IMG/VR virus record: IMGVR_UViG_3300027541_000009 | Coordinates: 186,001-250,000 of that record | Direction: 5' to 3' (one strand) | Length of the DNA stretch: 64,000 nt | Source of the DNA: a virus | In this document: one piece after another, positions 24,711-32,358 of the stretch | Layout of the letters: every line of letters starts with the position of its first letter | Position numbering within the stretch: the stretch's first letter is position 1 | Notes under the pieces: generated by a model | What the model was told of the DNA's origin: nothing | Seen by the model: only the letters and a program-made list of their open reading frames with translations | The model's database searches: none | Position numbers and translations under genes: made by a program

Positions 24711-24718
24711 TATAAATA
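24711..24718 (+). promoter_or_regulatory. Late promoter TATAAATA of the GIY-YIG homing endonuclease
   Basis: Exact TATAAATA 26 nt before the ATG at 24744, giving this gene late timing within an otherwise early-type region. Confidence 0.65.
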
Positions 24719-24743
24719 CTAATGCGGTTTCTGTAGAATAACG

Positions 24744-25529
24744 ATGACTTACCAAAGTCCAAGAATTTACATATACAAAATTACCTTTGAAGAAGTTCCA
24801 TATTACTATTATGGAGTTCATAAGGAAAAATACTTCAACGAAGAATACTGGGGTTCTCCTACAACAAACAAGTGGTGTTGGGAACTTTATACACCAAAGA
24901 AACAAATACTTCAATTTTTTGATTATACGGATGAAGGTTGGTTGAAAGCACAAGAAATTGAAGAAAGATTGATAAAACCATTTTTTAATACAGATAAATG
25001 GTGTCTAAATGAAAGTTGTGGTGGTAAAGTATCTCTAAAAGTTTTGCGTGAAAGTGGAAATAAATGTTATGAACTTGGTTTAGGAGTTCATTCACTAACC
25101 AAAGAGCAAAGAAGTGAAAATGCTAAAAGAACTGGTAAAATTTATGGAAAAAAAGGAGGTGAAAGAGTATATCAACTTGGTGTTGGAGTTCACGGAAGAA
25201 CAAAAGAACAGATGAGTGAAGATGGGAAACAAGGAGGAAAAAAATCATACGAACTTAAAATAGGAATACACGGAAGAACCAAAGACCAGATGGTTGAAAA
25301 TGGTAGAAAGTGTGGAAATAGAACATATGAACTTGGAATTGGAATACACGGACAAAGCAAAGAAAAAATGACGGAAAATGGAAGAAGAGGTGGAAAAATA
25401 GGAGGTAAAAAAACAAGTTCTCAAAGATGGATGTGTCTTGAAACTGGATTTATCACAAACGCAGGTGCTCTTTCAAATTATCAAAAGAAAAATGGAATAG
25501 ACATCACTAAACGAGTGAGAGTGGTATAA
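24744..25529 (+). CDS. GIY-YIG-type homing endonuclease with repeated DNA-binding motifs (261 aa)
   Basis: Divergent GIY-YIG start: RIYIYKITFEEVPYYYYGVH, with a catalytic-type Glu in WLKAQEIEERLI (~66-77). Residues ~100-235 hold four repeats of the form G-V/I-H-G-R-T-K-E-Q-M-S-E-D/N-G-K..G-G-K, resembling NUMOD3-type DNA-binding modules of phage homing endonucleases. Such enzymes cut long asymmetric sites in competing phage genomes and spread by repair. Free-standing, between an inverted repeat and junction C, with its own late promoter. Confidence 0.72.
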   Translation: MTYQSPRIYIYKITFEEVPYYYYGVHKEKYFNEEYWGSPTTNKWCWELYTPKKQILQFFDYTDEGWLKAQEIEERLIKPFFNTDKWCLNESCGGKVSLKVLRESGNKCYELGLGVHSLTKEQRSENAKRTGKIYGKKGGERVYQLGVGVHGRTKEQMSEDGKQGGKKSYELKIGIHGRTKDQMVENGRKCGNRTYELGIGIHGQSKEKMTENGRRGGKIGGKKTSSQRWMCLETGFITNAGALSNYQKKNGIDITKRVRVV

Positions 25530-25537
25530 GGACACTT

Positions 25538-25587
25538 TACAAACTGGAACAAGGTGCCTTTACAGGGCACCTTTTTTGTTGTATACT
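25538..25587 (+). promoter_or_regulatory. Composite junction C: AAACTG box, hairpin and promoter
   Basis: TACAAACTGGAAC (25538-25550), hairpin AAGGTGCC/GGCACCTT (25551-25573) with T6. TTTACA in the loop (25559-25564) is a good -35, 17 nt before TATACT (25582-25587). Restarts transcription for the gene at 25610. Confidence 0.72.
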
Positions 25588-25609
25588 GACCTTATGAGTA
25601 ATCACTTAA

Positions 25610-26185
25610 ATGAATAACGATTGGAAACCAACTGAAATCAACGAAGGACAATCAACAAACTGGGAACCAAGGAAGCAACACCCCGAAGAAGTCGCAAATG
25701 GACTTCGTGATGCTTTTAGACAAGCAATCAAAGATGGTGTGATGGATGCTACTCCTTATTTTAAATCTATGACTTTCAAATCTGATATTGAAAAAACAGA
25801 AGCAGAAATCAAAGTGCTTCAAAAGAAACTTGAACTCCTCAAAGAGATTGAGACACATAAATCTCAACCAAGAATGTATCTTGAAAACTCTGGGAAGTAT
25901 GAGGTTGTCTCTTATAATGGTGAGAATTATTATCGTCTGGAATATCCAACTGATGTTATTTGGTATAAGAAAAAGAAACCTGCTGATGGTATGATGCTGG
26001 TTCGTATTACTGATGGTGAAACTCGTCGTCTGCTTGAAGGACTTTGGTTTAATGAGGTGCGAAAGGGAAATTATACTTATGTGGGTGAAGAATGGTTGCC
26101 TGATGAGTTAGAATATGAAGAAGATGAGATGGGATATAATCAAGGATGGAATGATTGTTTGAACGAAATCAAGAGGAAAAACTGA
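25610..26185 (+). CDS. WLPDE...GWNDC-family protein (191 aa)
   Basis: N-terminal ~70 residues are polar, then a coiled coil (EKTEAEIKVLQKKLELLKEI), then a beta-rich domain (YEVVSYNGENYYRLEYPTDV) ending EEWLPDELEYEED...GYNQGWNDCLNEIK. The WLPDE-x-GWNDC tail also closes the proteins at 26187 and 28845. ATG 16 nt after the predicted transcription start of junction C. Function unknown. Confidence 0.6.
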   Translation: MNNDWKPTEINEGQSTNWEPRKQHPEEVANGLRDAFRQAIKDGVMDATPYFKSMTFKSDIEKTEAEIKVLQKKLELLKEIETHKSQPRMYLENSGKYEVVSYNGENYYRLEYPTDVIWYKKKKPADGMMLVRITDGETRRLLEGLWFNEVRKGNYTYVGEEWLPDELEYEEDEMGYNQGWNDCLNEIKRKN

Positions 26186-26186
26186 A

Positions 26187-26495
26187 ATGACTGAACCAGA
26201 AATCATCGTAGAAAGAAAAAAATACGGAAGATGTGCTGTGGATTATACTATGAGAGTTTATCAAAAACTTGATGAAGAAACCATAATGATTGATGGTGTG
26301 AAGTATCAAAAAGTAGAAGAACCAAAACCACAAACACTTTATGAGATGTTCTGTAAAGAACAATTGGAGTTTGTAAATAGAGAAGTTATTTGTGATATTG
26401 TTGAAAGATGGTTGCCTGATGAAGATGGTGGTGATGATAGATATGCTTGTGGTTGGAATGATTGTGTTGAGAAGTTGAAGTTGAGGTTGAAATGA
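26187..26495 (+). CDS. WLPDE...GWNDC-family protein (102 aa)
   Basis: MTEPEIIVERKKYGRCAVDY; middle TLYEMFCKEQLEFVNREVI; tail VERWLPDEDGG...YACGWNDCVEKLKLR. A neighbour with the same tail (25610) suggests tandem duplication. Four Cys. One-base gap to the previous gene. Confidence 0.6.
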   Translation: MTEPEIIVERKKYGRCAVDYTMRVYQKLDEETIMIDGVKYQKVEEPKPQTLYEMFCKEQLEFVNREVICDIVERWLPDEDGGDDRYACGWNDCVEKLKLRLK

Positions 26496-27055
26496 TTGAA
26501 CCATTAAACCATAAATTAGATGTAAGTAAAATCAAAACACTCACAGATGTAAAGAATGTCTTTGAGTGTATGAATTTGTATTCTTATGCTGAAGAAGACC
26601 ACGAAAAGTATGAACTCCTCAAAGAATACTTCACAATTCCAAACGAAGCACAAGAAATCAAATTTGAACTACCACGCAAGTCATTAGAAGAAATCTCACA
26701 AGAGTTTGATGAGAAGATTGATAAACATATTGAGAGTATCAAGCATAAGTTTGCTGAACTCAAATGTCATCAAGAGTATTACTACAATCAAAAGTTCAAT
26801 AGAATTATTGAGAACTTTAAGTATGCGAAGGAACACGGACAATTCCCAGTCAGACTTACAGTAGGTAATTTAGATTGTTCTACTCTTGGTGTGAGCAGTG
26901 CTGTAGATTGGACTACAGAATTTAGAATTGGTAAAGATGTGGTAGGATACTGGGACATCAAACCAAACATCAAAGTGTATCTGGAAAAGAAACCAAATGT
27001 GATTGTGAGATACTTTACTAAGCTACTTCTTGACTTTACTTGGAACGACAAGTGA
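26492..27055 (+). CDS. Hypothetical coiled-coil protein (187 aa)
   Basis: Residues ~60-110 are a charged coiled coil (LEEISQEFDEKIDKHIESIK). C-terminal ~70 residues are beta-rich (RLTVGNLDCSTLG, WTTEFRIGKDVVGYWDIKP) and may bind a ligand. ATGA overlap upstream; junction D follows. Confidence 0.57.
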   Translation: MIEPLNHKLDVSKIKTLTDVKNVFECMNLYSYAEEDHEKYELLKEYFTIPNEAQEIKFELPRKSLEEISQEFDEKIDKHIESIKHKFAELKCHQEYYYNQKFNRIIENFKYAKEHGQFPVRLTVGNLDCSTLGVSSAVDWTTEFRIGKDVVGYWDIKPNIKVYLEKKPNVIVRYFTKLLLDFTWNDK

Positions 27056-27060
27056 CACTT

Positions 27061-27110
27061 TCTAAACTGGCACAAGAGCATCCCACAGGTGCTCCTTTTG
27101 GTTGTATAAT
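27061..27110 (+). promoter_or_regulatory. Composite junction D: AAACTG box, hairpin and -10 box
   Basis: TCTAAACTGGCACAAG (27061-27076), imperfect hairpin GAGCA(T)CC/GGTGCTC (27076-27095) with TTTT, then TATAAT (27105-27110). The -35 position holds only CCCACA, so the box 39 nt upstream of the -10 may matter. Predicted start ~27117 fixes the next ATG at 27132. Confidence 0.62.
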
Positions 27111-27131
27111 GACTTCATAACAAACAAACCG

Positions 27132-27305
27132 ATGCACTACGAAACTGACATCATCATTCATCAGTATTCATCTGATGGTGATTTTTATTACAAACTCAAA
27201 GTCACAGATGTAATGAATATGGATTACTACTATGAGGGTAGTGCTTCCACACTTGATGATGTTATGGAATGTATCCAACTCCATCTCAAACAACACCAGA
27301 ACTGA
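27132..27305 (+). CDS. Small beta-rich protein (57 aa)
   Basis: ATG 27132 is the first start after the predicted transcription start. MHYETDIIIHQYSSDGDFYY then VMNMDYYYEGSASTLDDVME: a small alpha/beta fold. Next gene begins one base after the stop. Confidence 0.55.
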   Translation: MHYETDIIIHQYSSDGDFYYKLKVTDVMNMDYYYEGSASTLDDVMECIQLHLKQHQN

Positions 27306-27306
27306 A

Positions 27307-27528
27307 ATGACTGATACACAAAAACTTCAATTCCTTCTCACCAAACTTCAAGAAACTGCAGACAGTAAGCATTGTTATGATGAATGTGGTGATGATTATT
27401 CTCCTTCAGACGCTGGAAATTATGATGATGCTTTTGATGCGGGATTTGAGTATGGTGAAATAACATTTGCTCGTGATTTGCTTCAACAACTTAAACTTCA
27501 AACACAAATTGAACCTCATTTGAAATGA
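27307..27528 (+). CDS. Small acidic protein (73 aa)
   Basis: ATG 27307. MTDTQKLQFLLTKLQETADS; then AFDAGFEYGEITFARDLLQQ, a helix with a G-x-x-x-G-E pattern common in tiny phage proteins. Cys pair and many D/Y. Unknown function. Confidence 0.55.
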   Translation: MTDTQKLQFLLTKLQETADSKHCYDECGDDYSPSDAGNYDDAFDAGFEYGEITFARDLLQQLKLQTQIEPHLK

Positions 27529-27854
27529 CTGCCTTCACTTACAAAGGATACGGACGCATCTACACTAATCCAGAACACATTCAAGTTGTAGAAGATATTA
27601 TCAAATTACTTGATGAGTTTGAGTGGAGTTATTATCCAGAAGGACTTGTAGCATCTTGGGATATGTATCCAAATGTTGAGTATGTTGGTAAGTTTGAATT
27701 GGATGGAGAAAAGTTCAAAGAATTCTGTAAAAAAGCAGACATTCCTGTGTTTATCTTTGATGCTGGTATGAATGATTATCCTTCTGGATATTATCCTACA
27801 GAACCTTTGAGTAAAGAAGAAATCAAAACACTTTCTTATGGAGAACTGAAATGA
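27525..27854 (+). CDS. Hypothetical protein (109 aa)
   Basis: MTAFTYKGYGRIYTNPEHIQ; mixed alpha/beta with VVEDIIKLLDEFEWSYYPEG and FDAGMNDYPSGYYPTEPLSK. ATGA overlaps on both sides. Confidence 0.55.
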   Translation: MTAFTYKGYGRIYTNPEHIQVVEDIIKLLDEFEWSYYPEGLVASWDMYPNVEYVGKFELDGEKFKEFCKKADIPVFIFDAGMNDYPSGYYPTEPLSKEEIKTLSYGELK

Positions 27855-28177
27855 CTATCAAAGCAACTGAACTTCTCAAACTCTTTTCCAAAGCAAAGCA
27901 ACTTGATTTAAGTGTTGAAATTCGTGAGGACAAAGATGGTGATTATATAGTTCGTATCTACGAAATGTACCACCCAGAAGGATTTGATGAAACAGTATTC
28001 ATCAATCAACAAGGTGAAACTAATTGGGATAAGAGATGTTATAGTTTTGATTATATGATGGATGTTCTTGATGAAAAGTTAGAAGAAAAACGACAAGAAG
28101 AAATCAAAGAACAAAAACGACAAGAACTTCTTGCTCGTTTGACTGATTTTGAAAAGGACTTGCTTGGAGTAAAATGA
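27851..28177 (+). CDS. Hypothetical protein with Gln/Lys-rich helix (108 aa)
   Basis: Beta-rich N-terminal half (LDLSVEIREDKDGDYIVRIY) and a long charged helix (EKLEEKRQEEIKEQKRQELL) likely to be a coiled coil. ATGA overlap downstream. Confidence 0.55.
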   Translation: MTIKATELLKLFSKAKQLDLSVEIREDKDGDYIVRIYEMYHPEGFDETVFINQQGETNWDKRCYSFDYMMDVLDEKLEEKRQEEIKEQKRQELLARLTDFEKDLLGVK

Positions 28178-28359
28178 CTGAACGAGTAAAATTCAAAACT
28201 ATCACACGAGTGATTGACCCAAAGACACGCATTCATTATCTGGATGCTGTTGATGAGAATGGATACCATTGGTCTGCTCAAATGACCCACCAAGAAGAAC
28301 CTTGGATTATCTACAAAGAAGTTTGGAAAAAAGACCCACAGCAACCTTATGACACTTGA
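28174..28359 (+). CDS. Small beta-rich protein (61 aa)
   Basis: MTERVKFKTITRVIDPKTRI followed by HYLDAVDENGYHWSAQMTHQ; looks like a small beta sheet with an aromatic face. Overlaps the next gene by 11 nt. Confidence 0.53.
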   Translation: MTERVKFKTITRVIDPKTRIHYLDAVDENGYHWSAQMTHQEEPWIIYKEVWKKDPQQPYDT

Positions 28360-28615
28360 AGAAATCCTAGAAGAATATGGACAGGAAGTATTAGACACAT
28401 ACTACGAACTGTTCCCAGACAAAAGTATTTCAAAGTTTCCTGACCGTTTCTGTGGTTTTGTTGGTGAATATTCTGATTTTGTGTTAGACTGTTACTATTC
28501 AACGGGTAGTGATGAACTTGAACCTATTGAACACTTTGAAAACGGAGTGTTTCAAGAGTATTATTACTACGACGAAAAAACCTCAACTGGATTTGTATTT
28601 TATAATGAACGATGA
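28349..28615 (+). CDS. Acidic hypothetical protein (88 aa)
   Basis: MTLEEILEEYGQEVLDTYYE helix, then an F/Y/D-rich segment (FCGFVGEYSDFVLDCYYSTG). Ends YYYDEKTSTGFVFYNER. Strongly acidic. ATGA overlap downstream. Confidence 0.55.
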   Translation: MTLEEILEEYGQEVLDTYYELFPDKSISKFPDRFCGFVGEYSDFVLDCYYSTGSDELEPIEHFENGVFQEYYYYDEKTSTGFVFYNER

Positions 28616-28848
28616 AACCAAAAAACGCAGGATTTGACGGAGCAAAAGGTATCAATCTCAATCATCCTGCTATGGAGGATGGTGGTATCTTTCAGTTGAG
28701 AAGAGGTAAAAAACCATTACAACCAGATAAGTATAATCTCAAAAACCAACTACTCTGGTATTATCCTGACGATGAGGATGCTAAACTTTATTATTGTAAT
28801 GAGAACAACCAACTATTTGAGTTGGATTTTATACCTGTATCACAATGA
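28612..28848 (+). CDS. Small hypothetical protein (78 aa)
   Basis: MKPKNAGFDGAKGINLNHPA; extended N-terminus then WYYPDDEDAKLYYCNENNQL. No family recognised. Confidence 0.53.
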   Translation: MKPKNAGFDGAKGINLNHPAMEDGGIFQLRRGKKPLQPDKYNLKNQLLWYYPDDEDAKLYYCNENNQLFELDFIPVSQ

Positions 28849-29147
28849 CTAATGAAGATATGCCTTGGGTGATTGGACTAACTGATGAAGAAATCCAACA
28901 ACTCCGCACCAATAAACAAGAACTCACAGAATACGGCAAACAGAAAATCCGAGAACTTATGAATAAAAAACCAACTCTTTATAATAAACTAGAAGAGTGG
29001 GTTGATTATGGAAACTTCGCACAATCCAGAGATGTTCTGGTAAATGAGATTGTGAATATCGTAAAGGATTGGTTGCCGAAAGAACACGAAACTAACAGTT
29101 ATAAGTGGAATGAGTGTATTAGAATGATTAGGGAAAATCTACGATGA
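28845..29147 (+). CDS. WLPKE...WNEC-family protein (100 aa)
   Basis: MTNEDMPWVIGLTDEEIQQL; centre KKPTLYNKLEEWVDYG; tail VKDWLPKEHETNSYKWNECIRMI. The tail parallels WLPDE...GWNDC of the proteins at 25610 and 26187, making a three-member family. ATGA overlaps on both sides. Confidence 0.6.
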   Translation: MTNEDMPWVIGLTDEEIQQLRTNKQELTEYGKQKIRELMNKKPTLYNKLEEWVDYGNFAQSRDVLVNEIVNIVKDWLPKEHETNSYKWNECIRMIRENLR

Positions 29148-29821
29148 CTGATGGTAAGTTGAGGTTTTATGATAAAGGAAAAGAAACTCTCACAATTGAT
29201 GATAGTTCTTGGGGAAAAGTCCAAACTCCAGAAACACAGTTGCACATCAAAGAAATGACCCACGAAGAAATGCTTGAAGAAGCGGCAAAACGAGAAAAAG
29301 AGAATGAAGTATTAAAGATTGCTATTGATTTCATTGAAGAACATTCAGAAGCAATGAAACAACTTCGTAAGATTGAGCATGAAGAACTAATTGAAGAACT
29401 GCAAGCAAAGAAAAAAGAAAACTTCCAACTGGTTGCCGATGCTTGTATGAAAGAATATGAGCAGAAGTATCATCGTGATGTATTCCCAGTGGATGAGCAT
29501 TGGGTGTATATGGTTTCCGAATATTTCGGCACAGGGGAGGGTCAAACTGTGTGTGTTATGATGACACAGGCAAATCCTGGTCATAAAGAAGATTTTGAAA
29601 ACTCTACCAATAAGTATGTTGCTTGTACTACACAGCAATATCGTGCTGTAAGGGCATTTCATGAGCAGTTTGGCACTTGGTATCTTCATGGTCTCAGATT
29701 TCTCAGTAAAGAAGATTTCTTCAGTGAATATTCATACTACATTCCTCCAGCAATGATGAAGCTCCTTAATAGAAGTTGCTTCAAAGACTTCTACACCCGT
29801 GTTCATTATAACTTCTCATAA
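29144..29821 (+). CDS. Hypothetical coiled-coil protein (225 aa)
   Basis: Residues ~40-95 are coiled coil (HEEMLEEAAKREKENEVLKI; KKKENFQLVADACMKEYEQK). C-terminal ~120 residues form a folded domain with HWVYMVSEYFGTGEGQTVCV and WYLHGLRFLSKEDFFSEYSY. One of the larger proteins of this train; function unknown. Confidence 0.57.
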   Translation: MTDGKLRFYDKGKETLTIDDSSWGKVQTPETQLHIKEMTHEEMLEEAAKREKENEVLKIAIDFIEEHSEAMKQLRKIEHEELIEELQAKKKENFQLVADACMKEYEQKYHRDVFPVDEHWVYMVSEYFGTGEGQTVCVMMTQANPGHKEDFENSTNKYVACTTQQYRAVRAFHEQFGTWYLHGLRFLSKEDFFSEYSYYIPPAMMKLLNRSCFKDFYTRVHYNFS

Positions 29822-29970
29822 TGGACTTCACAAAACGCCAACTGGTTCTATTGACAACTGCCCTTACTTTGTTCTATGATGAGATTGCAAAGACAGCACC
29901 TTCTGAAATGAAGTTGGAAGTTATGGAACTTGCACAGATGATTCAAGATGCTTATGAGGAAGTAGAGTGA
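29821..29970 (+). CDS. Small helical protein (49 aa)
   Basis: MDFTKRQLVLLTTALTLFYD, EIAKTAPSEMKLEVMELAQM. Two helices; the start abuts the previous TAA. GTGA overlap with the next gene. Confidence 0.53.
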   Translation: MDFTKRQLVLLTTALTLFYDEIAKTAPSEMKLEVMELAQMIQDAYEEVE

Positions 29971-30152
29971 GTAGATTTACTGAAAACCCAGACGAAATTG
30001 TACTTCAAGACATTCAAATGTTTCATCTTGAAAGTATGAATGAACGCACCTTATGGGTTGGTGTGTATACTGAAGACGATAAAATCTATCACTTGAATAT
30101 TTCTGCGGATGGTGATAAACTGAGGTACTATTGGAGTGATGAAACCCCGTGA
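29967..30152 (+). CDS. Small beta-rich protein with GTG start (61 aa)
   Basis: GTG 29967 overlaps the previous TGA (GTGA). MSRFTENPDEIVLQDIQMFH then strands (LWVGVYTEDDKIYHLNISAD). Next gene also starts with GTG in the same arrangement. Confidence 0.53.
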   Translation: MSRFTENPDEIVLQDIQMFHLESMNERTLWVGVYTEDDKIYHLNISADGDKLRYYWSDETP

Positions 30153-30499
30153 GATTTGAAAATCCAACGAAATGGGAACTCTTTCTTGATGGATTCCATA
30201 ACTTCTGGAACTGTCTGGATTGTTATAATGACGGGGATGATTGGGGATATAGTGAGTTCTGGGAAGGTTTATCTTTGGGATGGTATATGGAGTACATCTA
30301 TCCTTATGATGACCCATACAATATCACTATTTCACCTGAACGCAAGTTGAGGTTAGACCAAAAACCACCAGTCATTTATGTATCAGAAGAAGCATATGAT
30401 GCTCTTGTAGAAGCAATCAATCAACCACCAGAATATAATGAAAAGATTGCTAGATTATTAAGTCGTAAAGCACCTTGGGAAGATGAACGAGAAATCTAA
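30149..30499 (+). CDS. Protein with antitoxin-like (DUF1778/TacA-type) tail, GTG start (116 aa)
   Basis: GTG 30149 (GTGA overlap). N-terminal ~70 residues are aromatic (FLDGFHNFWNCLDCYNDG). Residues ~73-112 (VIYVSEEAYDALVEAINQPP, EYNEKIARLLSRKAPWE) match the neutralising tail of DUF1778/TacA antitoxins: ...L-D-x-P-P-x-x-N-x-x-L-x-x-L-L-x-x-x-x-P-W. No toxin gene is visible beside it, so it could act against a host toxin or be a domain reuse. Confidence 0.57.
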   Translation: MRFENPTKWELFLDGFHNFWNCLDCYNDGDDWGYSEFWEGLSLGWYMEYIYPYDDPYNITISPERKLRLDQKPPVIYVSEEAYDALVEAINQPPEYNEKIARLLSRKAPWEDEREI

Positions 30500-30656
30500 A
30501 ATCTACTACAATATCTGGTGTTGTGCCTATCAACGCAGAGGGATGTACAAAGGAACAGATAGGGAGCACAGAGAGCATGAAACTATCCGTATGTGTCTTG
30601 ATATGAAAGACGTAAAGTTTTACCAATTTGATACTGAAAAACCGCATTATCTCTAA
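30483..30656 (+). CDS. Small basic protein (57 aa)
   Basis: ATG 30483, overlapping the previous gene by 17 nt. MNEKSKIYYNIWCCAYQRRG then MYKGTDREHREHETIRMCLD. C-C pair and many R/H residues. TAATG junction with the next gene. Confidence 0.53.
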   Translation: MNEKSKIYYNIWCCAYQRRGMYKGTDREHREHETIRMCLDMKDVKFYQFDTEKPHYL

Positions 30657-31009
30657 TGACTTGGATCGATTACTACATTAACCACTGCTGGTTTACTGGT
30701 TGGCAAAACATTCGCGGATCATTTCGTATCTGGCGTGATTTGATTTCTGGAAACTATAAGGACTATGCGCTGATGTGGTATGACGACCCTTATGAAGAGT
30801 GTTTGTCTTGGTTTTGGCAATGTTTAGGTGATGACGATACTTTACCCAAGGAGTTTCTTGAGCATCTGCAGCAAATGGCAGAAGATGTAAAGACTGGTAA
30901 AGTTAAAACAATTCCATTTACCCTAGAAATGATTGATAAACTTGATGACCTTGTTGGTGATATTGAAGTTGATTTAAATGAAAAGTTACCCAATGAAGAC
31001 ATTACCTGA
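30656..31009 (+). CDS. Hypothetical protein with LNEKLPNE tail (117 aa)
   Basis: W-rich N-terminal half (MTWIDYYINHCWFTGWQNIR) and helical C-terminal half ending DIEVDLNEKLPNEDIT, the tail shared with the protein at 23665. The following gene starts within this tail (17-nt overlap). Confidence 0.55.
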   Translation: MTWIDYYINHCWFTGWQNIRGSFRIWRDLISGNYKDYALMWYDDPYEECLSWFWQCLGDDDTLPKEFLEHLQQMAEDVKTGKVKTIPFTLEMIDKLDDLVGDIEVDLNEKLPNEDIT

Positions 31010-31166
31010 TAAAAACGAATTGCGTATTATGTGGAGTGTTGCTACTTCATCCGCAATTGAATCTAGACAACCTGCATATGAAATCTTTGCCAATCTGTTG
31101 TATAATGATTTAAACGATAAAGAATTTCCTATTAAACTTGGGGAGAAGAGTGATGGGGATGTTTGA
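30993..31166 (+). CDS. Small LPDKxEL-family protein (57 aa), paralogue of the gene at 21096
   Basis: ATG 30993. MKTLPDKNELRIMWSVATSS, then IESRQPAYEIFANLLYNDLN. Corresponds to the 52-aa protein at 21096 along its length. Overlaps both neighbours (17 and 14 nt). Confidence 0.6.
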   Translation: MKTLPDKNELRIMWSVATSSAIESRQPAYEIFANLLYNDLNDKEFPIKLGEKSDGDV

Positions 31167-31545
31167 CTATTTGAGGTCTTCCTATGATCTTGGAGAACAA
31201 TTCACAAATGTAGAACTACACACCAAAGATATTGAAGACGGAATAGGTGGCACAATGTCTCACTATTGGTTAGACCCTCACGGATATTTGTATCATATTG
31301 ATTTCTCCCACACTGCAGACTTTGTAGAACTCAAAGAAGGTGATGAAGGATATGATTCTATACATCTGTGGTGTAACTTTAAGTGGGTTCCCAATGGCAA
31401 TCACGGAAAAATTAGTCCTTGTATGATTACCAAATATGTTGAGGTTTATCCTCCAACTTGGGACGGTGAATGGACTGACTGGCCTCGCTGTAAAATCCAC
31501 TTCAAGTATGGTAGACTTATGGACTATGAGTTTGGAACACGATGA
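31153..31545 (+). CDS. MFDYL-type hypothetical protein (130 aa)
   Basis: MGMFDYLRSSYDLGEQFTNV; ATG 31159 (MFDYL) is an alternative start and the usual one in this broadly distributed phage/bacterial family of unknown role. ELHTKDIEDGIGG and HYWLDPHGYLYHIDFSHTAD follow the family pattern (Q-T-K-D-x..., x-G-x-L). Beta-rich. Confidence 0.62.
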   Translation: MGMFDYLRSSYDLGEQFTNVELHTKDIEDGIGGTMSHYWLDPHGYLYHIDFSHTADFVELKEGDEGYDSIHLWCNFKWVPNGNHGKISPCMITKYVEVYPPTWDGEWTDWPRCKIHFKYGRLMDYEFGTR

Positions 31546-31859
31546 TTTCTACTGAACTGTTTCCTCATGAGAATCACCCATACCGATTAGAGTTTGGTGA
31601 AAAGAAAAATCCTACGGTTTGTTATTTTTCTTGCGAAGAACACTTGCAAAAATATCTAGAAAGGTATAGACTGGATAGTAAGACAACAAAGATTGATTAT
31701 CGTGATGGAAAACCCATTGAGTCCAGTAAAAAACACAAGAGAAGTGTGGAACAAAAGTCTAAACCAAAAAGTGACGGAAGTTCAAGTACAGTTCGCAAAC
31801 GAAAACCCAGCGTGGATTCCAATCGAAACACTACTCGCTCTACAAAGTCTAAAAAATGA
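31542..31859 (+). CDS. Protein with basic disordered tail (105 aa)
   Basis: Residues 1-55 look folded (NPTVCYFSCEEHLQKYLERY); residues 60-105 are very basic and Ser/Thr-rich (SSTVRKRKPSVDSNRNTTRS), likely disordered and able to bind nucleic acid. Unknown function. Confidence 0.55.
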   Translation: MISTELFPHENHPYRLEFGEKKNPTVCYFSCEEHLQKYLERYRLDSKTTKIDYRDGKPIESSKKHKRSVEQKSKPKSDGSSSTVRKRKPSVDSNRNTTRSTKSKK

Positions 31860-32005
31860 TACAGGTAATTGAAAATGAAGATGGATCTTTCGATATCTCC
31901 TGGGATGAAAATTCTCCTACGGAAAGTATTCTCAACACCTGGACTGAAAAAGACTTCATCAAAGTCATTATGGAACATCTTCAAAAACTGAAAGACGATG
32001 GATGA
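31856..32005 (+). CDS. Small acidic protein (49 aa)
   Basis: ATGA overlap. MIQVIENEDGSFDISWDENS then helix FIKVIMEHLQKLKDD. The I-x-V-x-E-x-E-D-G-S-F-x-I-x-W-D-E start is a small beta hairpin type seen in many cyanophage peptides. Confidence 0.55.
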   Translation: MIQVIENEDGSFDISWDENSPTESILNTWTEKDFIKVIMEHLQKLKDDG

Positions 32006-32147
32006 TAAAACCAAACTCATTCTTGCTATGATGCAGATTGATAATCTTACTGAACTACTAAAAGGAAATCAGTATCAAGACTTTCTATACAGTAAACTAA
32101 TCTCCACACGAATTGAACTACAGAGGCAACTGAATCATTATGAGTAA
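31998..32147 (+). CDS. Small helical protein (49 aa)
   Basis: ATG 31998, 8-nt overlap with the previous gene. MDDKTKLILAMMQIDNLTEL then helix (QDFLYSKLISTRIELQRQLN). The second half resembles a short coiled coil found in many phage peptides. Confidence 0.53.
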   Translation: MDDKTKLILAMMQIDNLTELLKGNQYQDFLYSKLISTRIELQRQLNHYE

Positions 32148-32358
32148 ACAGTTTTATGACGACGATGCTTTTTATGTGGAGCAAAAAAGTTGGGGTACTT
32201 GGCAATCACATTATCCAGATGGTGGTGGGATTATCACATCACTAACTGAAGACCAATGTGTAACTGCTACTCGTTGGTATTTAAAAGCAAAACAAGACGG
32301 TGAGTTTGACAAATCACCTGATAAAACTTATGATTCAACTGTTGGAGGAAAACTATGA
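32140..32358 (+). CDS. Small hypothetical protein (72 aa)
   Basis: MSKQFYDDDAFYVEQKSWGT; then WQSHYPDGGGIITSLTEDQC, and a helix. Ends in TVGGKL with ATGA overlap downstream. Confidence 0.53.
   Translation: MSKQFYDDDAFYVEQKSWGTWQSHYPDGGGIITSLTEDQCVTATRWYLKAKQDGEFDKSPDKTYDSTVGGKL

Larger units (their letters stand above)
24653..24737. repeat. 15-bp inverted repeat enclosing a terminator and a late promoter
   Basis: TCTATAGAAACCGCA at 24653-24667 and TGCGGTTTCTGTAGA at 24723-24737 are complementary with one G-U wobble. The 55-bp interior holds the hairpin AGGTGC/GCACCT (24685-24702) and TATAAATA (24711-24718). Confidence 0.7.
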
